Positions 1 through 6,443 of a stretch of 19,646 bases of DNA are shown here, one piece after another. The translations under genes were made by a program, and so were the position numbers. The stretch spans positions 1-19,646 of the forward strand of contig JBGTFW010000053.1 of NCBI GenBank assembly GCA_041747075.1, read 5' to 3'. The stretch's first letter is position 1, and each line of letters starts with the position of its first letter. The notes under the pieces were generated by a model. It worked only from the letters and a program-made list of their open reading frames with translations, was not told the DNA's origin and ran no database searches. The DNA comes from CAJQPP01 sp041747075 (GTDB taxonomy: Bacteria > Planctomycetota > Planctomycetia > Pirellulales > Pirellulaceae).

Positions 1-351
1 CCAGAAACAAGTGACAAAGGTCACATCGTTGTACGTTTGCTGGTGGATGCACAGGAGAAACAACACGCCGAGCATGGGGACGCGCATGGCCAGGGCGAGG
101 CGTCGGGAATCAATCACCAGGCAAACGGCGACGAGAAAAACCGCGGCCAGGTACAGCGAAATGTAGACCAGCGAGCTTTGCAGGAACCGCGGGAAAAACG
201 GGTCATGCAAAGGCAGTTGCCGGTAAACGACGAACCCTGCCACAAATAACGGCAGCTTGACAAGGAGTGAGACGAGCAGGCCCGCCATCACAACCCGGTC
301 GACCCGCCGCAATTGTCCCGTGATCAACTGACTGGCTGGCGACGTTTTCAC
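1..351 (-). CDS. Multi-pass membrane protein, 5' part only
   Basis: This is an open frame of 117 codons that runs off the left edge of the window, so the C-terminus is missing. It starts at a GTG whose last two bases lie in the TGA stop of the upstream gene (GTGA overlap), which points to translational coupling. The visible part holds about three hydrophobic segments: one after the basic start (VVMAGLLVSLLVKLPLFVAG), one around SSLVYISLYLAAVFLVAVCL, and one ending in a polar His-Gln-Gln-Thr-Tyr-Asn-Asp stretch. A conserved-looking HQQTYND next to a membrane helix recalls redox-type or carboxylase-type multi-pass families (DoxX, HTTM), but the fragment is too short to assign. It is the third gene of a compact three-gene run of membrane proteins. 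No function is claimed. Confidence 0.7.
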   Translation of the reverse strand, partial: MKTSPASQLITGQLRRVDRVVMAGLLVSLLVKLPLFVAGFVVYRQLPLHDPFFPRFLQSSLVYISLYLAAVFLVAVCLVIDSRRLALAMRVPMLGVLFLLCIHQQTYNDVTFVTCFW

Positions 352-815
352 GGTGAATTCACGAGTTCCAGATGCAACTCGTTTCCAATCCGGCGAATAC
401 GCCACCGTGTCGTAAGGCTTTGGTCGCGATATCGCGACGTGACGACCAGGTTGCCTCCGTTCCCGGCGTGAAATAAACCGTACCGGTAGTCAAAATACGT
501 CACGACGCGGAGCGGAAAATGGTTCAGATACCGGACTTTGGTGTAACCGGTGAGGGATTCCGCGGCCGGAACGTCGGATTCAAACTCAAACTCGTTTTCC
601 AGATTGTACATGGACGGAATCAATTGCTGCGCCGACCAGAAGGCGAACGACGGCGTTTGCAGATGAAAGCGCTCCATCGTCGCGCGGGGAATCGACCGCG
701 TAAACGTCATGCCCACGAGCCAGCATGAGATCATCAGGAGCATCGCCAGAAAAACCGCCGAGCGAAAATCCCGTTCCTGGGCGATAACCTGGATCAATCG
801 GGCGAAGCGGGACAT
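348..815 (-). CDS. Single-pass membrane protein of unknown function
   Basis: A 155-residue protein with one membrane helix near the N-terminus (about residues 20-36, AVFLAMLLMISCWLVG), followed by an extracytoplasmic-looking domain rich in Tyr, Phe and Arg. I chose the ATG at 815 because it lies 7 bp after the stop of the upstream gene and has AAGG ahead of it. A longer frame reaches 872 but would overlap that gene by 50 bp. The 3' end overlaps the next gene by 4 bp. I do not recognise a family. The tight spacing with both neighbours, which are also membrane proteins, suggests that the three products work together in the envelope. Confidence 0.72.
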   Translation of the reverse strand: MSRFARLIQVIAQERDFRSAVFLAMLLMISCWLVGMTFTRSIPRATMERFHLQTPSFAFWSAQQLIPSMYNLENEFEFESDVPAAESLTGYTKVRYLNHFPLRVVTYFDYRYGLFHAGNGGNLVVTSRYRDQSLTTRWRIRRIGNELHLELVNSP

Positions 816-822
816 CCGGCGA

Positions 823-1290
823 CTACCTTGCGGAGGTTTCCGCGGAAAATCGACTTCGAAACGTGCGTGCAAGCCACCGCAGCGGCGTCAACCAGATCAG
901 CCCGCTGGCACCGAAAAGCGAACCGGCAATCAAACCGACGACTTCCAACAGTTCCTCGCGAGCATAGTCGCCCGACACGGTCGCCACCAACGGGGAGAGG
1001 AGCATCCAGCCAATCAGCGCTCCGACGAGGGTAATCCGGTAGTCATCCGAAAGGGGCCAGGTAAGCAGGCCGAGGATTGCGCAGCAGAGAACGCCGGATA
1101 TCGTAAAGCCGACAAGGTTGTGTCCCTGAAAGTCCGGGCACATCAAAAGCCCCATCGCAATCGCAATGCCCATCCACGCGGCCAGGTGAGCGCGTATTGG
1201 CCGGTCGCGAAAATGGTTGGCAAGACCCTTCCAGAGTACCGCGAATTCGTCCCGCTCGCGAGCATCGCGTTCGATCAGTCCTTGATCCAT
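823..1290 (-). CDS. Multi-pass membrane protein of unknown function
   Basis: A 155-residue protein with three to four predicted membrane helices: IRAHLAAWMGIAIAMGLLMC, LVGFTISGVLCCAILGLLTW, ITLVGALIGWMLLSPLVATV, and EVVGLIAGSLFGASGLIWL. The start is the ATG at 1290, which has AAGGA nine bases upstream; a GTG at 1314 is in frame but lacks that spacing. It is the first gene of the compact run that continues with the proteins ending at 348 and at the window edge. The hydrophobic profile resembles the small integral membrane proteins often found in planctomycete chromosomes, but no motif identifies it. A promoter could lie in the 121-bp gap at 1291-1411; none is convincing. Confidence 0.7.
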   Translation of the reverse strand: MDQGLIERDARERDEFAVLWKGLANHFRDRPIRAHLAAWMGIAIAMGLLMCPDFQGHNLVGFTISGVLCCAILGLLTWPLSDDYRITLVGALIGWMLLSPLVATVSGDYAREELLEVVGLIAGSLFGASGLIWLTPLRWLARTFRSRFSAETSAR

Positions 1291-1411
1291 GGGATGGCAT
1301 CCTTGCAAGTTCACGAGCGGGAATTGGCCGTTGGTAACTTATCGAATATCGGCGTTCCGCCTCCCAATGTTGAATTTTTCCCGGCACGCCGAGTGAACTG
1401 GCGCGATCGGC

Positions 1412-2485
1412 TCACATTCGGCTCGGGTGCCGGAGGGCAAATTTCCCGCGAGCGGCGCGCCAGAAACTGGGACTCGTAACCATCCAGATCATCGCTGTCG
1501 TCCCGATCGCCAAATATCCGTCAACGGCATAGTGCCAGGCGAGATGAACCGAGGCGATCACGGTCGCCATCAGGAAGAGGAACGAAATCCAGCGCCACGG
1601 TGTGCTCGACCGCCAGCCGAGGAGAAACAACAACATGGCAATCGATACGTGCATCGAGGGCATCGCGGAAATACCCGAACCCGGTGCCAACGTATGTTCA
1701 TGGTAGTAACTCATGAGCATTGTCTGACTGGTCAACGACCACAACGCATGTTGATCGTTGATTGCCGATAATCGATTCATGAGTGGGTCAAACATTCGCC
1801 CGTCGGCGATACCCGCATCCCCGCAAAAGCATGGTCCCACCGAAGCAAAGTGAAACGCAAGGATGGTCCCGTTGATGATCCAGCACAGGTAAAACGCCAG
1901 GAAAAATCGCCCCCTTCGCTCGTTCCGCGGCAACGAAATCGCTTGCCAAAAGACCGCGCCCATCATGACGAGGAACCACGACCGGTAAAAAAGGTCGGCG
2001 ATCCACGTCGTCGTAGCGTTGCCAAACAGCGAATGCGTGATGCGCCAGGGTTCAACGCCCCAATGCAGTTGCCGGTCGATCCGGATCCAGAGAGGGTCCC
2101 AACTGTACGTCGTCCAGTGGGGAATCAGGCTCTTGAAACTGGTGTAGGCGGACATCGTGAGCGCGACCAGCACGAACTCCACGATAGCCTGTCGCAGCCG
2201 GGCGGGTGGAAACCACTGGCGGCTCGCTCGTTCGGCGAGAAAATGAAAGGGACGTTCGGGGCGCTCCACGAACAACGTCCGCAACAACAGCCAGACGAGG
2301 ACGACCAGCAGACACATCCAGGTTGCCCCGGCAATCACCGGCAGGTAAACCCCAAGCGAGAAGCGGCACGCTTCGGCCGTCAGCGCGGCGAGCGTCCAGA
2401 CTGTCGCGACATACAGGAGGGTGACGGCGATCGAGAGGCGCTGAAAAACTGAATACGCGGAATCGGACGGCGGGGCGACGAGCAT
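1412..2485 (-). CDS. PAP2-superfamily (AUR1-like) integral membrane phosphatase/transferase
   Basis: A 357-residue polytopic protein with at least six membrane helices. Two of the three signature blocks of the PAP2 superfamily are visible: SAMPSMHVS (PSMH at about 276-279) and SVHLAWHYAVDGY, which gives the second catalytic His (about 318) and the Asp four residues later (322). The block before them (SVGPCFCGDAG, about 215-225) resembles the S-GP segment of the AUR1/inositol-phosphorylceramide-synthase-like branch, so lipid phosphate hydrolysis or headgroup transfer at the membrane is the likely reaction; the substrate is unknown. The frame is open to 2674, but the extra 63 codons are encoded by dispersed repeats, so I chose the ATG at 2485. 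No Shine-Dalgarno sequence precedes it (the upstream bases are an A-run belonging to the repeat). Confidence 0.85.
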   Translation of the reverse strand: MLVAPPSDSAYSVFQRLSIAVTLLYVATVWTLAALTAEACRFSLGVYLPVIAGATWMCLLVVLVWLLLRTLFVERPERPFHFLAERASRQWFPPARLRQAIVEFVLVALTMSAYTSFKSLIPHWTTYSWDPLWIRIDRQLHWGVEPWRITHSLFGNATTTWIADLFYRSWFLVMMGAVFWQAISLPRNERRGRFFLAFYLCWIINGTILAFHFASVGPCFCGDAGIADGRMFDPLMNRLSAINDQHALWSLTSQTMLMSYYHEHTLAPGSGISAMPSMHVSIAMLLFLLGWRSSTPWRWISFLFLMATVIASVHLAWHYAVDGYLAIGTTAMIWMVTSPSFWRAARGKFALRHPSRM

Positions 2486-2489
2486 GCTT

Positions 2490-2672
2490 TTTTTGGAGTG
2501 CGGTGATTTAGCACCGCTTTGGATTGCTTTTGGAGTGCGGTGATTTAGCACCGCTTTGGATTTCCGCACGCATCGCTGCTGACTCCAAGAATCCAAAGCT
2601 CCGCCAGGCCGGAGCACTCCAAAGTTCGGGTACTCCAAAAATCCAAAGCTCCGCCAGGCCGGAGCACTCCAC
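2490..2672. repeat. REPIN-like cluster of 32-bp palindromic half-units (A1, A2, B1, B2)
   Basis: Two direct half-units, A1 (2494-2525) and A2 (2531-2562), start TGGAGTGC and end TTTGGATT, with an internal 6-bp stem GCGGTG/CACCGC around a 6-base loop. Two inverted half-units, B1 (2590-2621) and B2 (2640-2671), start AATCCAAA and end ACTCCA, with an internal stem GCTCCG/CGGAGC. The outer flanks of A and B are reverse complements, so an A and a B together can fold into one long hairpin. A degenerate piece lies between B1 and B2. The cluster fills the gap between the enhancer-binding protein stop and the PAP2 start, so it forms the 5' region of the PAP2 gene. A related A-B pair lies at 11342-11422. 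Confidence 0.85.
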
Positions 2673-2701
2673 ATTTGCGGAACGGAAACCGGCTCTCCTC
2701 A

Positions 2702-4123
2702 CTACCTCCGATGATAGCGGCGGAGCAAGTTATATACCGTCATGCGGCTGACGCCGAGCTCTCGTGCGGCCTTGCTGCGATTGTTGTTGTGCTTGGCCAG
2801 GGCGCGAACCAGGCGGCTCGCCTCTCCGCACCGCGGATTCTCGAGGCCGGCAGGTTCCCGTTCCTCTCCCGTTTCACCAGGAAATTCACTTGCGCCGAAT
2901 TGCGCGACCGATTGGAGAAGTCGCCTGTGGAGATGACAGGGGTGGACCGCTGACGCCTCGCAGTCAATGGCGGCGTTGCCGACGATGTTTCTCAATTCGC
3001 GCAGGTTTCCCGGCCACGCGTAGTTTTTCAGAATTTCCATTGCCTCATCATCGAACGTTACCGGCTGGCAATTGTTTTTCCGGGCAAATTCCGCCGAAAA
3101 ATGTTCGCAAAGCCGCGGGATTTCCTCGCGCCGTTCGCGTAACGGAGGAATGTGAATCTGGTAGCCCTCAAGCCGATAATACAGGTCTTTGCGAAAACTG
3201 CCGTCGCGGACGAGCACCTCGAGATCACGATTGGCCGCCGCGATCACCCGCGCGTTCATGGCGATCGGCTTGACCTCGCCAAGCGGGCAGAACTGCCGCT
3301 CCTCGACGACGCGCAAGAGGCGCGCCTGGGCTTCGAGAGGCAGCGAATCGACTTCATCCAGGAAAATGGTTCCGCGATCGGCGTACTGGAACTGTCCCGT
3401 TGATTTGTCATCCGCACCGGTAAACGCCCCCGCCTTGTGGCCAAAGAGCTGGCTGTCGACGAGCGTCGGCGAGACGTTTCCACAGTTGACCACGACAAAC
3501 GGCTGCTCGGCGCGACAGGAGTGACGGTGGATTTGTTCGGCCCAGTACGTCTTGCCGACACCTGTCTCCCCCGTCAGCAGCACGTTCGCTTCAACACGCG
3601 CCACTTTTTTCATTTGCCGGTGGACCTCGCGCAAGTCGCTTCGTTCGGGCACCGCGGCCGGTGCGGACTGCTTTTGCCGGAAATCAAATTCAATCCGCGA
3701 TGATTCGATCTGGTAACGCAACTGCTGGATGTTGAGGGGACGCTCGAATATCTGGACCGAACCAAACTCCAGAAGCTGTCGCTGGAAACGGACTGATTCC
3801 TGATCTCCCAGTTGGCCGAGCACTGCGATGATCCTTCGTTCAGGCGACGAGGTGCGAAGGGCCTTCAGCCAATCGAGAAAAGGGTCGCTTCCCAGCCTGA
3901 TTGCCCGTTCATCGAGGTAGACAATCGCAGCAAAGATGTCCGCTGATTCGGACTGCGCGACACTGGTCGCCCACGGGTAATGGGAGTGTACAACCGACTG
4001 ACAGCGCGGAACGAGCGCAACCGCAGCCGAAAGCGTTTCGCTCATCGTCTCATCAGTCGAGAATATCTGGACGCGCCACAACAGTGCGCGCCCCCGGATA
4101 CGGGACGTCAAATAGGCGGACAT
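2702..4123 (-). CDS. Sigma-54-dependent transcriptional activator (enhancer-binding protein)
   Basis: A 473-residue protein in three parts. Residues ~15-140 resemble a response-regulator receiver (FSTDE at the acidic pocket, IVYLDE at the third strand, FERPLN where the conserved Lys is normally found, here Arg), so phosphorylation is doubtful. Residues ~165-380 form the AAA+ domain: Walker A GETGVGKT (185-192), the sigma-54 contact loop GAFTGA (232-237), Walker B GTIFLDE (251-257), sensor VIAAANRDL, and the FRKDLYYRL segment. The C-terminus (~440-473) is a Fis-type helix-turn-helix (SKAARELGVSRMTVYNLLRRY). It should activate sigma-54 RNA polymerase by ATP hydrolysis. I chose the ATG at 4123; a TTG three codons earlier and an ATG at 4045 are alternatives, and none has a clear ribosome-binding site. 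No kinase gene is adjacent. Confidence 0.92.
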   Translation of the reverse strand: MSAYLTSRIRGRALLWRVQIFSTDETMSETLSAAVALVPRCQSVVHSHYPWATSVAQSESADIFAAIVYLDERAIRLGSDPFLDWLKALRTSSPERRIIAVLGQLGDQESVRFQRQLLEFGSVQIFERPLNIQQLRYQIESSRIEFDFRQKQSAPAAVPERSDLREVHRQMKKVARVEANVLLTGETGVGKTYWAEQIHRHSCRAEQPFVVVNCGNVSPTLVDSQLFGHKAGAFTGADDKSTGQFQYADRGTIFLDEVDSLPLEAQARLLRVVEERQFCPLGEVKPIAMNARVIAAANRDLEVLVRDGSFRKDLYYRLEGYQIHIPPLRERREEIPRLCEHFSAEFARKNNCQPVTFDDEAMEILKNYAWPGNLRELRNIVGNAAIDCEASAVHPCHLHRRLLQSVAQFGASEFPGETGEEREPAGLENPRCGEASRLVRALAKHNNNRSKAARELGVSRMTVYNLLRRYHRR

Positions 4124-4483
4124 GTGGTGCAAAGGGGGAGACGGAAGGGCGAGCGATTTGGAAAGGCGAAAGTTTAAAAGCTGTCCCCCAGCTTTAACCG
4201 CAAAAACGAAAGAGAAACTCCCGTCCTCACGGTGAAGTTTTCATTCTACATGACCTGTTTTCGTTGTCAAGGAAAACGTCAATTCGCCCGTTTTATCGTG
4301 GAATCCCGCGGAAACAGGCGCCCTTTTCCGTATCGCGAACTCCGCCAGCTCACGTTTCATCCGCCTGATTTCTGCCTGGGAACCAAGCCGAATGATCGCC
4401 AACGTCGGTGACTACCACCCCAATCAGCCCGCGGCTAGCGCCGGCGGTTAACGGAAAGCACTGGTTGAGCCACACGTCGGTGA
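4124..4483. other. Intergenic region with promoter and a small inserted element
   Basis: This 360-bp stretch separates the activator gene from the small-protein cluster. It contains the minus-strand sigma-70 promoter at 4243-4270 and, at 4402-4489, a duplication-bounded 56-bp element described separately. A 60-codon frame at 4350-4532 on the minus strand reads straight through the element and has no ribosome-binding site, so I do not call it a gene. Nothing else was recognised. Confidence 0.6.
4243..4270 (-). promoter_or_regulatory. Sigma-70-type promoter for the enhancer-binding protein
   Basis: On the minus strand a perfect -35 box TTGACA (4270-4265) is followed after 16 bp by TAGAAT (4248-4243), five of six matches to the -10 consensus. 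It points at the activator gene that starts at 4123, giving a leader of roughly 110 bases. The surrounding sequence is AT-richer than the genes. Seen in sequence; activity is inferred. Confidence 0.6.
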
Positions 4484-4489
4484 CTACCA
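4402..4489. repeat. 56-bp element flanked by a 16-bp direct duplication
   Basis: The 16 bases ACGTCGGTGACTACCA occur exactly at 4402-4417 and again at 4474-4489. Between them lie 56 bp (4418-4473) containing the GC-rich imperfect palindrome CCGCGGCTAGCGCCGGCGG followed by TTAACGG. The right copy contains the stop codon of the gene ending at 4484, so the arrangement looks like an insertion at the 3' end of that gene with duplication of its last bases. It could equally be a 72-bp tandem duplication that has lost similarity. The palindromic core resembles repeats I associate with planctomycete genomes. Confidence 0.65.
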
Positions 4490-4696
4490 GGGCTTGAGCT
4501 TCCAGCCGAGCACGAATCCGATGCCGAGGCACCAGAGCGCAACGACGTCGGGTCGCTCGCGCGCGTATTTCTGAAAGGATGCCACGGCGTCCTGTGCGGC
4601 GTCGGACAGACTGGCGGGGTTGGCGGACGACGCGGAACGCGGGTTTGTTGAAGCCGTCCGCGGCCAGTCACGGGTTGTCGGGGTTGTAGCAGGCAT
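4484..4696 (-). CDS. Small glycine-zipper membrane protein (YqjD/ElaB tail-like)
   Basis: A 70-residue protein. The start is the ATG at 4696, which has an ideal AAGGAG four bases upstream; an in-frame TTG at 4711 is part of that ribosome-binding site. The N-terminal half is Pro/Thr/Ser/Ala-rich and likely disordered. The C-terminal half reads as a short amphipathic helix (SDAAQDAVASFQKYARERP) followed by one membrane helix VVALWCLGIGFVLGWKLKPW. The layout of an amphipathic helix, an R-P step and a glycine-spaced hydrophobic helix is that of the C-terminus of the DUF883 (YqjD/ElaB/YgaM) family, whose E. coli members tether to the inner membrane. It is the last gene of the cluster, 50 bp after the holin-family gene. 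Confidence 0.75.
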   Translation of the reverse strand: MPATTPTTRDWPRTASTNPRSASSANPASLSDAAQDAVASFQKYARERPDVVALWCLGIGFVLGWKLKPW

Positions 4697-4746
4697 GAAA
4701 TTCTCCTTCAAAAAATTGTCTTTCGGATATGAAAATCAAAGAGCGT

Positions 4747-5238
4747 TCAGGGTTTACGCACGTGCCGATCCTGTTCGTGCGATCCGGCGTTAACCGTTTC
4801 TTCCTCCGATGAATCGCCTCCAAGCGCCATTTTGATCCAATGCACGTTCTCGACCAGTTCCGTCCGTGACCGGTCAAAAATCCCGATCCCCTTGCGCAAG
4901 CTCAGATATGCCGCCAGGCAAGTCAGACACGTGACGACCAGCCCGATAAGGAAACTGAATAAAAAGGCAAGGGCATGGGAAATGCCAAACCAGCCAGCCA
5001 TTCCGAGGGCAAGCGCCACGAGGGCGACCGGAAAACAGGCCAGCGCGAAAACCCCCGCGACTGCCAGGAGGATCGCCGACCCGATGATCTGCCGGCTTCC
5101 GTCGCGCACGTCGGCCTTGAGCAATTTCAATTGCAGTTCGACGAGCGTCACCACATCGGAGGCGGCAATTCGAAATCGGCCCGCCACCGCTGAGGGTGGA
5201 AGCTGATGTTCGTCGTTTCGTCCGTTGGTTTTGCTCAT
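4747..5238 (-). CDS. Phage-holin-superfamily / YqjE-like membrane protein
   Basis: A 163-residue protein matching the plan of the DUF1469 / Phage_holin_3_6 family (E. coli YqjE type): an N-terminal helix with Leu/Lys heptads (SDVVTLVELQLKLLKADVRDG), two long hydrophobic helical segments (about 50-80 and 88-115), and a C-terminal segment RTELVENVHWIKMAL that corresponds to the family's conserved tail ending in W-K. Despite the name such proteins are generally chromosomal and not lytic. The start ATG at 5238 has AAGAG upstream and lies 9 bp after the preceding stop. In many bacteria a yqjE-like gene sits beside yqjD-like genes, as here. Its molecular role is not established. Confidence 0.82.
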   Translation of the reverse strand: MSKTNGRNDEHQLPPSAVAGRFRIAASDVVTLVELQLKLLKADVRDGSRQIIGSAILLAVAGVFALACFPVALVALALGMAGWFGISHALAFLFSFLIGLVVTCLTCLAAYLSLRKGIGIFDRSRTELVENVHWIKMALGGDSSEEETVNAGSHEQDRHVRKP

Positions 5239-5247
5239 GGCTCTTGA

Positions 5248-5463
5248 TTATCGTCTCTTGATGAGATAGCCAAGAGTGACACCCGCGGCCGCCGCCACGG
5301 CGATCAATAGCGCAGGGTGTCGCGCGGTAAACTCTACTGCGCTGGACCAGGCTGAGTGCATCATGTGAGTGATCGAACCGGAATTTTGCTCTTCCCGCAT
5401 CACCCGGTTGTAATCGAAACGAGGCGATCGCGAGTAATTTTCCGCTGGATTACGAGTTGGCAT
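5248..5463 (-). CDS. Small glycine-zipper membrane protein
   Basis: A 71-residue protein with a polar N-terminus and a C-terminal membrane helix (HPALLIAVAAAAGVTLGYLI, then KRR). The final Gly-Val-x-x-Gly-Tyr spacing and positively charged end repeat the module found in the neighbouring proteins. The ATG at 5463 comes only three bases after the TGA of the DUF3618-like gene, so the two are almost certainly cotranslated. It resembles the C-terminal half of DUF883 proteins, lacking most of the long amphipathic region. Length is short for that family (about 100 residues is usual). Confidence 0.72.
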   Translation of the reverse strand: MPTRNPAENYSRSPRFDYNRVMREEQNSGSITHMMHSAWSSAVEFTARHPALLIAVAAAAGVTLGYLIKRR

Positions 5464-5466
5464 AAT

Positions 5467-5925
5467 TCAAACGGGAGTTTCTGTTTCGGAGGGAGAATAG
5501 TTTTCTGTCGGATTCGTCGCCGCGGTGGCGTCACCCATGACTTTGCCAAATTGCCCGCCGAGCCAGGTCGCCGCCATGCGAACCAACGCACCGGTGACCA
5601 GCACCGCGATCGGGCCGGGCCCCCCCGCGTGTGGTTTCACCTTGGCGTCCGACGCCACGACAAGGTTTCCCTTGCGGGCCATGCGCTTCAGGGACGCCGG
5701 GTCGACTTCGGAATACATCGGGCGTGAAGGAACGAGCAGGTAACCCGCTAGCGCGGCAAGTCCGGCGAAGGCGACCGGCTGGGCCTTGACGTACTCGCGC
5801 CAGTCGCCGAGGGTCTTCGAACTTTCGACAAGTTCATCGACATGTCGATCGAGTTTGCGGCGCACACGAACCATTCGCCGACGAATTGCGTCGGCATCGG
5901 GCTTCGGCTTGTTGGAGTCAGTCAT
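5467..5925 (-). CDS. DUF3618-like membrane protein
   Basis: A 152-residue protein. Residues ~10-45 (ADAIRRRMVRVRRKLDRHVDELVES) match the pattern of DUF3618, in which an I-R-x-x-(I/M) start leads into a charged amphipathic helix. This is followed by a membrane helix with the shared module (AQPVAFAGLAALAGYLLVPSR) and a second glycine/alanine-rich hydrophobic segment (GPIAVLVTGALVRMAATWLG). I prefer the ATG at 5925 to the one at 5961 because homologous-looking sequence begins there; the ribosome-binding site is weak (AAGAAC). It lies in the middle of the stress-type cluster, just upstream of two small membrane genes. Role unknown; envelope maintenance is inferred from context. Confidence 0.72.
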   Translation of the reverse strand: MTDSNKPKPDADAIRRRMVRVRRKLDRHVDELVESSKTLGDWREYVKAQPVAFAGLAALAGYLLVPSRPMYSEVDPASLKRMARKGNLVVASDAKVKPHAGGPGPIAVLVTGALVRMAATWLGGQFGKVMGDATAATNPTENYSPSETETPV

Positions 5926-6003
5926 GTTCTTGTGTGGGCCGACACTCGGTGACCGGGCCAATGCCCACCCGAATGAGAATGGATCGTTCCAGATGCCTAA
6001 AGT

Positions 6004-6264
6004 TCAGATAAACCGATCCGGAACGACGCTCCGGAGTGACGAGAGCAACTGATCACCGAGCCGTTGCGCGGCGTTCCGCTGTTGGACATGCGATGAACCG
6101 CTCAGCAGCGTGACCGCAAGAACTCCGACGCCTATGCCCAGCGCAAAACTCACGATGCTGGAGGAAAACGGATGATCCTCAACGCAGTCAATCGCCGCTT
6201 TGCTGTACTGGTGGGCAGTTTCGTTGACCGCCGTTGCGGTCTCTTCAAAAAATGTGGTTGACAC
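6004..6264 (-). CDS. Small membrane protein of the same cluster (DUF883-like)
   Basis: An 86-residue protein starting at a GTG (6264) that has AGGAGAGG ideally spaced upstream; the frame extends to a TTG at 6285, which lies before that site. A soluble helix (TATAVNETAHQYSKAAIDCVEDHP) precedes one membrane helix with glycine spacing (VSFALGIGVGVLAVTLLSG), then a charged tail. The D/R-H/R-P step before the membrane helix is the same as in the neighbouring proteins. It is 79 bp upstream of the DUF3618-like gene. The protein resembles YqjD/ElaB family members with a short N-terminus; assignment rests on architecture only. Confidence 0.68.
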   Translation of the reverse strand: MSTTFFEETATAVNETAHQYSKAAIDCVEDHPFSSSIVSFALGIGVGVLAVTLLSGSSHVQQRNAAQRLGDQLLSSLRSVVPDRFI

Positions 6265-6443
6265 GATGACCTCTCCTCGTTTCAAAAAAAACGGTGAAAC
6301 TATTCAATATTAAGTCAAACCCGATACATGTTGCCGGCTTCGCAAGGATTCCGGTTGCGAACCAGCGCGGGCTGCCGTGAATTGTTGCCAATCGGCGACG
6401 ATGCTCACGGACCCTGAATTGTTGCCAATTCAGTTACGGTTCC
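6265..6443. other. Intergenic spacer with duplicated hairpin motif
   Basis: The 15-base sequence TGAATTGTTGCCAAT occurs at 6378-6392 and 6415-6429. The second copy extends into a perfect 7-bp stem with 4-base loop (6415-6432), which lies just beyond the stop of the CsbD-like gene. The first copy sits inside a CCGTGA/TCACGG inverted repeat (6375-6380, 6405-6410). No T-run follows the stem in the direction of transcription, so an intrinsic terminator is unproven; a processing site or regulator site is possible. Confidence 0.45.

Noticed and set aside
2486..2674. N-terminal extension of the PAP2 protein by 63 residues
   Set aside because: The extension is encoded entirely by the dispersed repeats and contains no conserved sequence; the hydrophobic protein begins naturally at 2485.
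4350..4532. A 60-codon minus-strand frame across the 56-bp element
   Set aside because: It reads through both copies of the duplication and overlaps a real gene in another frame; no start signal.
4747..5238. Prophage lysis gene
   Set aside because: The holin-superfamily name is misleading: no endolysin or other phage gene is near, and the protein fits the chromosomal YqjE type.
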